Below are positions 8,958 to 15,777 of a stretch of DNA of 33,846 nucleotides, in pieces. This stretch comes from an uncultured Bacteroidales bacterium (GTDB lineage Bacteria; Bacteroidota; Bacteroidia; Bacteroidales; Bacteroidaceae), in the NCBI GenBank assembly GCA_902796835.1, contig CADBQP010000025.1, positions 1 through 33,846 of the forward strand. Reading direction: 5' to 3'. Under the pieces are notes generated by a model. The model had not been told where the DNA came from, made no database searches, and saw nothing but the letters and a program-made list of their open reading frames with translations. Each line of letters begins with the position of its first letter. Position 1 is the first letter of the stretch. Position numbers and translations under genes: made by a program.

Positions 8958-10079
8958 ATGATCACTGCCGAACAACTCAAAGAAACACAGGAACGCGTCA
9001 AGCAACTGCACCAGTATCTGGACATACCCGCCAAGCAGATGCAATATGAAGAAGAGCAGCTGCGCACGCAGGCTCCCGACTTCTGGGACGACCAGAAACG
9101 GGCCGAAGAGCAGATGAAACTCGTGAAAGGTCTCGAGAAATGGCTGGTGGGCTACAAAGAGGTAAAAACCATGGTCGACGAGCTTACACTGGCCTTCGAC
9201 TTCTGTAAAGACGGACTCATCGAAGAATCGGAAGTCGATGCCAGCTATGCACAGGCCATAGAAAGCATAGAGGCCCTGGAACTGAAAAACATGCTCCGAC
9301 AGGAAGAAGACTCCATGTCGTGCGTGCTCAAAATCAACTCCGGCGCCGGCGGCACCGAAAGCCAGGACTGGGCACAGATGCTCATGAGAATGTATATGCG
9401 CTATGCCGAGGCCCACGACTACCGCGTGCACATATCCAACCTGCAAGAAGGCGACGAGGCCGGCATAAAAACCGTGACCATGGAAATCGAGGGCGACTAT
9501 GCCTACGGATACCTCAAGAGCGAAAACGGGGTGCACCGCCTGGTGCGCGTTTCGCCCTACAACGCACAGGGAAAGCGCATGACGAGCTTTGCCAGCGTCT
9601 TTGCCACCCCATTGGTCGACGACACCATCGAAGTATACGTGGACCCCTCAAAAATTAGCTGGGACACCTTCCGATCCAGCGGAGCCGGCGGACAAAACGT
9701 GAACAAGGTGGAGACCGGCGTCAGACTGCGCTATCAATATACCGACCCCGAAACGGGCGAAGAAGAAGAAATCCTCATCGAAAACACCGAAAGTCGCAAA
9801 CAACTCGAAAACCGCGAAAACGCCATGCGACTGCTGCGCAGCCAGCTCTACGACCGCGAACTGCAACGCCGCAAGGCCGCACAAGCCAAAATCGAAGCCG
9901 GCAAAAAGAAAATTGAATGGGGCAGCCAAATACGAAGCTACGTATTCGACGACCGACGCGTGAAAGACCACCGCACAGGCTATCAAACCAGCGACGTAGG
10001 CGGAGTGATGGACGGAAAGATAGACGGATTCATCAAGGCATACCTCATGGAATTTGCCGGGCAAAACGAAGAAGAATAG
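8958..10079 (+). CDS. prfB: Peptide chain release factor 2
   Basis: A 373-residue class I release factor that ends translation at UGA and UAA. The GGQ motif for peptidyl-tRNA hydrolysis is at 244-246, inside SSGAGGQNVNKVETGVRL. The stop-codon recognition tripeptide, SPF in E. coli RF2, reads SPY at 199-201 (RVSPYNAQGKRMTSF). The frame is open from ATG to stop. At the place of the E. coli programmed +1 frameshift (LQYL/D) the codons are plain CTG GAC at 9018-9023, so there is no UGA and no autoregulatory frameshift. Length and N-terminal coiled region are normal. SPY rather than RF1's PxT, and the overall match, support RF2 over RF1. Confidence 0.95.
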   Translation: MITAEQLKETQERVKQLHQYLDIPAKQMQYEEEQLRTQAPDFWDDQKRAEEQMKLVKGLEKWLVGYKEVKTMVDELTLAFDFCKDGLIEESEVDASYAQAIESIEALELKNMLRQEEDSMSCVLKINSGAGGTESQDWAQMLMRMYMRYAEAHDYRVHISNLQEGDEAGIKTVTMEIEGDYAYGYLKSENGVHRLVRVSPYNAQGKRMTSFASVFATPLVDDTIEVYVDPSKISWDTFRSSGAGGQNVNKVETGVRLRYQYTDPETGEEEEILIENTESRKQLENRENAMRLLRSQLYDRELQRRKAAQAKIEAGKKKIEWGSQIRSYVFDDRRVKDHRTGYQTSDVGGVMDGKIDGFIKAYLMEFAGQNEEE

Positions 10080-10127
10080 CATAAAAACAAACCACATACT
10101 TAACCAAAAACTAAAAAAACACATATC

Positions 10128-10268
10128 ATGAGCAAACAACACAAAATCAAAGAACAAAAACGCGAAGAAAAACTGGAGCGCCAAAACAAAAGAATACTGG
10201 CAGGCATTGCCATCGCACTGTGCATACTGGCCTTGCTATGGAGCGTGCTCTATGTCGTAATGGGATAA
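10128..10268 (+). CDS. 46-residue membrane microprotein
   Basis: A short frame between prfB and the CYTH gene. The first 22 residues are very basic and helical (many K, R, E, Q), and residues 23-45 form one hydrophobic segment (ILAGIAIALCILALLWSVLYVVM). A topology with the basic part in the cytoplasm is expected. An A-rich leader of the type seen before other genes here precedes the ATG, and the CYTH start follows 28 bases later, so it fits an operon. The length is too short for most gene finders. The function is unknown, and I do not recognise a family. Confidence 0.65.
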   Translation: MSKQHKIKEQKREEKLERQNKRILAGIAIALCILALLWSVLYVVMG

Positions 10269-10296
10269 TACCGCAGAAACGAGAAGCACACACACC

Positions 10297-10764
10297 ATGC
10301 CACTCGAAATAGAACGCAAATTCCTTGTGGCGGGCGACTACAAGTCGCTCGCCACATCGAGTAGCCGCATACGCCAGGGCTACATCTGCTCACACAACGG
10401 ACGAACCGTCAGAGTCAGGGCACGCGACGACAAATTCTTTCTCACCATCAAAGGACCCTCGCTCAACGGCGGACTCTCGCGCTATGAATTCGAAAAAGAA
10501 ATCAGCCCCGACGAAGGACTCTCCCTGCTGGCCATCTGCGAACCGGGTATCATCGACAAACGCCGATATATCGTACCCTGCGGGAAACACGTGTGCGAAG
10601 TCGACGAATTCTATGGCGAAAACGAAGGGCTCGTCATTGCCGAAATAGAACTCGCAAGCGAAGACGAAGCCTACGAAAAACCACCCTTCCTGGGCAAAGA
10701 AGTAACAGGCGACCGCAGATACTACAATTCACACTTGCGCCAAAATCCATACAAAAAGTGGTAA
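10297..10764 (+). CDS. CYTH domain triphosphate hydrolase-like protein
   Basis: A 155-residue stand-alone CYTH (triphosphate tunnel metalloenzyme) domain. The defining ExExK motif is E4-I-E6-R-K8 at the very start. Basic strands follow that would line the tunnel (RIRQGYICSHNGRTVRVRARDDKFFLTIKG), and acidic metal-binding strands come later (CEVDEFYGENEGLVIAEIEL). Small bacterial CYTH proteins of this size that have been studied hydrolyse tripolyphosphate or thiamine triphosphate, while other family members are class IV adenylate cyclases. The substrate cannot be told from the sequence, and a tripolyphosphatase-type role is the best guess. Cytoplasmic. Confidence 0.9.
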   Translation: MPLEIERKFLVAGDYKSLATSSSRIRQGYICSHNGRTVRVRARDDKFFLTIKGPSLNGGLSRYEFEKEISPDEGLSLLAICEPGIIDKRRYIVPCGKHVCEVDEFYGENEGLVIAEIELASEDEAYEKPPFLGKEVTGDRRYYNSHLRQNPYKKW

Positions 10765-10840
10765 TTTGTAAAGCAAAGTTATCAAAATAACAACAAAAAT
10801 CTTAAAAATACCACAAATTTCGCATAAAAAGTAAAAAACA

Positions 10841-10873
10841 TTTGCACCATATATTATTATAGCCTTAAATTTG
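10841..10873 (+). promoter_or_regulatory. Consensus Bacteroidetes promoter of the small RNA candidate
   Basis: TTTG at 10841-10844 and TAAATTTG at 10866-10873 are separated by 21 bases, an exact match to both boxes of the Bacteroidetes housekeeping promoter. Transcription should start near 10880. Confidence 0.75.
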
Positions 10874-10879
10874 CATTGT

Positions 10880-10970
10880 GTTTTTCATAGTATTAGATTT
10901 AAGGTTAACAAAGGTTGGGTTACAGCGGTAACCCATTTTTTATTTTAAAGGATTGCAAAATCCTTTTTTT
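10880..10970 (+). ncRNA. Candidate small RNA or leader RNA of about 90 nt
   Basis: A complete transcription unit with no open frame. It starts just after the consensus promoter. It has an unpaired 5' part of about 35 bases containing AGTATTAGATTTAAGGTTAAC. A hairpin at 10916-10935 follows (TGGGTTAC, loop AGCG, GTAACCCA), then a terminator hairpin at 10947-10966 (AAAGGATT, GCAA tetraloop, AATCCTTT) ending in a T run at 10964-10970. The next gene begins 200 bases later and has its own promoter, so this looks like a free RNA rather than a leader. I have an unverified impression that the 5' stretch recurs in Bacteroidales genomes, perhaps in leaders of cold-responsive genes. An Rfam or covariance search would settle this. 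Confidence 0.6.
10947..10970 (+). terminator. Intrinsic terminator of the small RNA candidate
   Basis: A perfect 8-pair stem with a GCAA tetraloop is followed by seven T. It is one of the cleanest terminators in the window. Confidence 0.8.
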
Positions 10971-11085
10971 GTGTCGGCTCAGCAACGGGCCGACAATCGA
11001 AACAGTTGAGCCAACAGAACAAACTATTAAGCCAACTCGAAAAAAAAGCTTACCCCACGCCCACACCATTTTTTTTGCCACGAAA

Positions 11086-11117
11086 CTTGCTCCCCTATTG
11101 CAAAACACATATTTTTG
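11086..11117 (+). promoter_or_regulatory. Promoter of the small exported protein gene
   Basis: TATTTTTG at 11110-11117 matches TAnnTTTG. CTTG at 11086-11089 is a partial -33 box with a 20-base spacer. The leader would be about 48 bases and contains a perfect 14-base AT palindrome at 11142-11155 (TAATATTAATATTA). Confidence 0.55.
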
Positions 11118-11171
11118 CCTGCAAAAATAATGTGCACCACATAATATTAATATTATAATATACGCCACGCC

Positions 11172-11723
11172 ATGTCGTCACTGCTCATAGCCAGCCTCAT
11201 TGCCATGCTTCAGGCCCTACTGCCCCAGCAGGTGGTGGGCACTTGGGTGCGCACAGTCGAAACACACGACCCACACAGCGGCACCGAAGAGCGCCAAACC
11301 ACACGCCGCACTTTTATGGCCGACGGACGGCTGCAAGAAGCCGTAGACTACGAGCAACACATCTTTACCCCCGACGGAGAGCCCATCGTGCTCACCTTCA
11401 GCTGCCAGGTTGACGGAACGTGGACGCTGCACAACGAAAACGACATACTCCTGGGCTATCGCCACCGCCACGTGCGCGTGGAACACACCGGCATGCGCTT
11501 TCCCGACCACGCCGACGAAGTGCAAGCCGAGCTGCGCAGCATCTTCATGAAAAAGAATGCCAGCGAGATAAGAAACTACGTGGACACCATGCGCCACATC
11601 CTTAAACGATACTACCGCCGCAACCACAACAGCCTCATACGCCGCGTGAGCATTGAGGGCAACACCATGACCGCCACACTGGGCGACGAAGAAGTGAGCC
11701 TCATGCGCGAAATACCACAATAA
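11172..11723 (+). CDS. Small exported protein of unknown function, possibly lipocalin-like
   Basis: A 183-residue protein. A short hydrophobic N-terminus (LLIASLIAMLQALLP) suggests export, though it is short and lacks a clear cleavage site or lipobox. The text after it (QQVVGTWVRT, then strands with RRTFMADGRLQE, FSCQVDGTWTLHNENDILLGY) recalls the GxW start and strand pattern of lipocalin-like Bacteroidetes proteins. The C-terminal third has a basic helix (DTMRHILKRYYRRNHNSLIRRV) before two final strands. I see no catalytic motif. It stands alone between the small RNA unit and the first large secreted protein. The family assignment is weak. Confidence 0.75.
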   Translation: MSSLLIASLIAMLQALLPQQVVGTWVRTVETHDPHSGTEERQTTRRTFMADGRLQEAVDYEQHIFTPDGEPIVLTFSCQVDGTWTLHNENDILLGYRHRHVRVEHTGMRFPDHADEVQAELRSIFMKKNASEIRNYVDTMRHILKRYYRRNHNSLIRRVSIEGNTMTATLGDEEVSLMREIPQ

Positions 11724-11810
11724 CACTCCCGCAAAAAACCACTTTTGCTGCAAAAAACCACAAAAACACGATTTTTTAAAAAAAAAGTGGCTCCACTTTA
11801 AATTTTATTC

Positions 11811-11818
11811 TATATTTG
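11811..11818 (+). promoter_or_regulatory. -7 box for the first large secreted protein
   Basis: TATATTTG, an exact TAnnTTTG. The expected transcription start near 11825 gives a long leader of about 165 bases to the ATG at 11993. That is longer than for the neighbouring paralogues. No TTTG at -33. Confidence 0.6.
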
Positions 11819-11992
11819 TAGCCGAAACTGCAAACTACGCATTTCAAAACGCTTGAAGAGAAAGCCCCGCTGGCCACAAAAAGAAAAGCGCGCTCGCACG
11901 GGCGAAACAAAGCAAAGGCCGCCAGGGCAATCGACACAGAAACCAAAAAAACGAGAAATATCAATCTATTTACTAACCTAAACATCAACACA

Positions 11993-14900
11993 ATGAGAAA
12001 ATTTACTTCTATTCTCATGCTCTTGTTGTTCACAATCTGCACAGGAGCAAGTGCCCAGACTTGGACCGAAAAGGTAATCAAGGAAATCGGTGATTACATC
12101 TTCAGTCTGGACGAAATTGAAGATGGAGCTTACTACGCCGTTTTCAACAACGGACGTAGCGGTTACTGGACCGAGGCCCAAGAGCCCACAGCCACCGGCT
12201 ATCGCACCATCCCCACCCACGGCATCTACATGATTGCCAGCGTCGATGGGCAGAGAGCCACCAGCGCTTTCCAAATCATCAAGAACGGCGACGGCACCGT
12301 GTCGTTCAAGACCGCCAGCGGACGCTACTTTGGCCAAATCGTCATGTCGACCACCCTCGAATCGGTTGAGTCGCTGGCATCGGCCGGTAAGTATGAAGTC
12401 AGCGTTGACGAAACCGAAGGAAACTTCCACTTCAAAATCGGCAACGTCGAAATCAACGGTAACCCCGACAACGTAGTGGGTTGGACCAGCGGCGACGGAG
12501 CAAACGGCAAGTACAAAGTCTATCCCGTTACGCTCGGCGACCGCTCCGCAGCCGACATTCTCGACGAATACGTGCGCAAATACGAGTACGACGAAACCGT
12601 ATGGCCCATTGGCACAGAGGGAGGTTTCTATCCCGAAGACAAAGTGATGGCCTATCAGGATGCCTACGACGAGGCCGTAAATGCCCAGTATGACACCGAA
12701 CTGTACACCGACGAGGAGCTCATCCAAATAGCCAATGCGCTCGAGGCAGCCTACTTCGACTGTCTGAACAGCCTCATCCAGGTAGAGGTAACTCCTGGCT
12801 ACTACTACCTCATCAATGCCCGCGACACCACCGCCAATGCCTTCATCGGACCCGACAAAGTGGACAGTGTTGACGCTGCCTATGCCGACGGTGCAGGCGC
12901 ACTCTGGTCGATCCACTTCTCGCCCGTTCAAGGCGCAGAGGCCAATCCCGCCTACGTATGGAAAGTGGAAGCAGCCACCGACACCACCTATACCATCAAG
13001 AACTACGGCTACAATGCCTACCTTGGCAGCGTCAAGAACGCTTCGTCGAAATATCCCATCGTGGCCAACGTAGAAGATGCCGGCAAGTTTAAGATAGGAA
13101 CCAGCCGTGCCGTGGCCGGCGGTTTCGTATTCATCACCAACAACGACTACAACAACGTGAACAACTCGCTCCACGCTGCCACCAGCGGCAAGCAAGTTGT
13201 GAACTGGACAGCCGCTTCGGGTGCCAGCGCATGGAAACTCATCGCCGTGACCCAGGAGACCGTAGACGCCATCGCCAGCAAGTGTGAAGAACTGCAAAAC
13301 CAATATGCACAGAAGCTGCTCAACGACACCCTGAGCCACTACTACAGCCTGGCCAAGGCCGCACAGTCTGCAGGTAAGTCGTGGATCAGCGACGCCACCG
13401 AAGACGGAGCCTTCCCCGTGGGCGAAGGTCTGGTCACCGATGCGGCACAGCTCTTCTCGAATGCTAAGGAAAGCGCAAATAACGAAGGTACGTATGAAGG
13501 ACTCATCGACGGCGACTATACCACCTTCTTCCACAGCTCATGGGGCCACTACGAAGCTAACTTCACCAACGACGGCGATCCTCACTACTTGCAGATCGAC
13601 CTGAACGAGCCCGTTCAGACCCTCGTGATCAAGTATGCAGAGCGCAGCAATGCACAGACGCCCGACATTCCCTACAACGTGACGGTTTATGCCACCAACG
13701 ACGCCAATTTGCTTTCGGCCTATGGTGCAGATCCCACAAACGACGCTCCCACCCTCGTTCCCTCGAGCGAATGGACCAAGATCGACGACATCGTCTTAAC
13801 CTGGAACCTCACTCCGCTCGACAGCGAAGGCAACGAAGTTAGCGTATCGGCCAAGCGCACCGCAGAGCCCATCCTCAAGGGTGCAGGTATGGCCAGCATC
13901 GAAATGCCTCAGGCCTACCAGTACATCCGTCTGGCCGTAACACGCAACCTCCAGGATGCTGCTAATAACTCCAACAACCGTAAGTATGATGGCCGCACAT
14001 ACTGGAACCTCTCTGAGCTCCGCGTCTACAAGGCCGAATACGACCCCGACTGCGTATATGCACACATGGATGCCACAGCTATAAGTAACCTCGAAAACTC
14101 TATAGCACAGGCCGAAACCGAAATCGCAGCCGAAAAGGCCACCCAAGGCACCATCGACGCCCTGAAAGCTGCCTACGAAGCCTTCATGGCCGTATTCCCC
14201 GACAAGACCAAGCTCAACGAGGCCATTGCCGAAGCTGAATCTTGGATCAACTCTGCCGTTGAGGGAACCGAGCCCGGATACTTTAACTCTGGCTCTATCC
14301 AAACCTATCAGGACGCAGTTGACAACGCCAAGAACACTGCCCAAGGCACACTCACCTTCGAGGCCTACAACAACGCTATGCAGAATCTCAAGAACGCTTT
14401 CGAAGCCTTCGACTATGAGTTCATCCTTCCTGCAGATGGTGTTTACAGCATCGTAAGCGCATCGGCCAGCAGTGCCGCCACCACGCCGAAGGATGCCTAC
14501 CTCTACAGCCAGAGCACCAGCACCAACAAGGACAAATATGCTGGCATACGCTGGGGATTCAAGGAAACCGACCGCGAAATGAACGCACGCTCCATGTGGA
14601 AACTCACGAACACGGGCTTCCACGAAGTTACCCTGCAGAACGTGGACAACGGCCTCTACATGGGCAACGATCAGACCGACCTCTCAGGCTACGTTTACAT
14701 GCAAGCTGAACCCGCCAACATCAAGCTGCGCTACGCTCGCACCGAAGGCTGCTTCAACCTCGTGTTCGGCGAAAACCGCTACGGTAACGCACAGCCCGAA
14801 AACGGAGGCAGCGGTTCGTTCGTAGTTTGGAATTCCGCTAAGGGAGAAGACAACTCCGCATTCAGACTTGAAGCAACCGACTTCCAATCGACCAGCGTCT

Positions 14901-15511
14901 TCGCCATCAAGGGCACAGGTGCCAACATCTTCACCATGCCTTATGAGGTAGACACCAACAACGACATGGTAACCCTCTACCAAGTTGCAGGTATCAACAA
15001 GGCCGACGGCGTAGTAGTGCTCGATGAAATCTCTGCCCAGTCTGTTCCCGCCGGAACTCCGTTCATCGTAGCACCCTTCGACGAGAGCATGACCGAAACC
15101 AACATGTACTTCACGGCCACCTCGGTTGACGACATCACCTACGTGATGGACAACGCAAAGGCCGTCAACGGTCTGCACGGAACCTTCGTATCCGACACCG
15201 TAACCTCTTCGTGCCTCATCTGGGTTGGCGACAGCCTCGTTGCAGCTGAAACAGCTACGCAAAAGGCCATTGCTCCTAACACCGGCTACTTCGTGTTCGA
15301 CGAACTTCCCGAACTCACCGAAACTCCCGCCGGAGCAGTGACACTGCCCGTGAGCAAAGCCGTTCTCACCGGTATCGCTAACGTAGTGGGCGATGCAGCC
15401 GAAGCCAAGAAAGCCGGCATCTACACCATCCAGGGTGTACGCCTGCAGAACTCTAAGAACCTGCCGAAGGGCGTTTACATCATCAACGGACGCAAGGTTG
15501 TGAAGAAATAA
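11993..15511 (+). CDS. Large secreted multidomain protein A (discoidin-like, FIVAR-like, T9SS-like tail)
   Basis: A 1172-residue protein with a signal peptide ending GASAQ. Modules in order: an N-terminal beta-rich part (25-180); helices (180-265); a beta-trefoil-like segment starting GYYYLINA near 267; a discoidin-like (F5/8 type C) module about 505-683 (FFHSSWG, HYLQIDLNEPVQTLVI, YIRLAV, WNLSELRVYKA); helical FIVAR-like repeats 690-805; a second beta-trefoil-like segment from about 810; a conserved pre-tail sandwich about 975-1130 (IFTMPYEV, VPAGTPFIVAP); and a tail, GIYTIQGVRL then LPKGVYIINGRKVVKK, resembling T9SS sorting tails. No catalytic motif was seen. It is probably exported or surface-bound and glycan- or protein-binding. 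It is a paralogue of the proteins at 15778 and 21902. Own promoter and terminator. Confidence 0.85.
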   Translation: MRKFTSILMLLLFTICTGASAQTWTEKVIKEIGDYIFSLDEIEDGAYYAVFNNGRSGYWTEAQEPTATGYRTIPTHGIYMIASVDGQRATSAFQIIKNGDGTVSFKTASGRYFGQIVMSTTLESVESLASAGKYEVSVDETEGNFHFKIGNVEINGNPDNVVGWTSGDGANGKYKVYPVTLGDRSAADILDEYVRKYEYDETVWPIGTEGGFYPEDKVMAYQDAYDEAVNAQYDTELYTDEELIQIANALEAAYFDCLNSLIQVEVTPGYYYLINARDTTANAFIGPDKVDSVDAAYADGAGALWSIHFSPVQGAEANPAYVWKVEAATDTTYTIKNYGYNAYLGSVKNASSKYPIVANVEDAGKFKIGTSRAVAGGFVFITNNDYNNVNNSLHAATSGKQVVNWTAASGASAWKLIAVTQETVDAIASKCEELQNQYAQKLLNDTLSHYYSLAKAAQSAGKSWISDATEDGAFPVGEGLVTDAAQLFSNAKESANNEGTYEGLIDGDYTTFFHSSWGHYEANFTNDGDPHYLQIDLNEPVQTLVIKYAERSNAQTPDIPYNVTVYATNDANLLSAYGADPTNDAPTLVPSSEWTKIDDIVLTWNLTPLDSEGNEVSVSAKRTAEPILKGAGMASIEMPQAYQYIRLAVTRNLQDAANNSNNRKYDGRTYWNLSELRVYKAEYDPDCVYAHMDATAISNLENSIAQAETEIAAEKATQGTIDALKAAYEAFMAVFPDKTKLNEAIAEAESWINSAVEGTEPGYFNSGSIQTYQDAVDNAKNTAQGTLTFEAYNNAMQNLKNAFEAFDYEFILPADGVYSIVSASASSAATTPKDAYLYSQSTSTNKDKYAGIRWGFKETDREMNARSMWKLTNTGFHEVTLQNVDNGLYMGNDQTDLSGYVYMQAEPANIKLRYARTEGCFNLVFGENRYGNAQPENGGSGSFVVWNSAKGEDNSAFRLEATDFQSTSVFAIKGTGANIFTMPYEVDTNNDMVTLYQVAGINKADGVVVLDEISAQSVPAGTPFIVAPFDESMTETNMYFTATSVDDITYVMDNAKAVNGLHGTFVSDTVTSSCLIWVGDSLVAAETATQKAIAPNTGYFVFDELPELTETPAGAVTLPVSKAVLTGIANVVGDAAEAKKAGIYTIQGVRLQNSKNLPKGVYIINGRKVVKK

Positions 15512-15545
15512 CGATTTCGAAACAACCGAAATTCGCAACACACAC

Positions 15546-15585
15546 AGAGAGCCAGACTGGGAAAGCCCAAGTCTGGCTCTCTTTT
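15546..15585 (+). terminator. Terminator after secreted protein A
   Basis: AGAGAGCCAGACT (15546-15558) pairs perfectly with AGTCTGGCTCTCT (15570-15582) around an 11-base loop that can pair further, and a T run follows. Confidence 0.85.
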
Positions 15586-15664
15586 ATATTATAACTAAGA
15601 AAACAGGACTTAAAAACAAATGTGAAACCACGTTTTTGCCATGTCGAGTTAAAAAAAGAGCATG

Positions 15665-15697
15665 TTTGCTTGTTTTTCCAAATATTTATTAAATTTG
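15665..15697 (+). promoter_or_regulatory. Consensus promoter for secreted protein B
   Basis: TTTG at 15665-15668, a 21-base spacer, then TAAATTTG at 15690-15697: both boxes are perfect. The start near 15704 leaves a 74-base leader to the ATG at 15778. This rules out the upstream in-frame ATG at 15622 as the real start. Confidence 0.75.
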
Positions 15698-15777
15698 CCG
15701 CGGATAAGCCAATGCTTTCCGTTAACCAAACCGAGAGAAAACAACACACTTTATTATTAACCAAAAAAGTTTACATC

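Noticed and set aside
8958..9030. Programmed +1 frameshift in prfB
   Set aside because: The codons at the usual place are CTG GAC with no UGA, and the frame is open.
11978..13534. 518-codon open frame on the minus strand within secreted protein A
   Set aside because: It lies wholly against a real gene with a signal peptide and clear modules. The long frame comes from codon bias (AAC, GAC, GCC) on the plus strand.
15622..15777. Upstream in-frame ATG of protein B adding 52 residues
   Set aside because: The added residues lie before or within the promoter boxes at 15665-15697 and do not form a signal peptide. The ATG at 15778 opens one.
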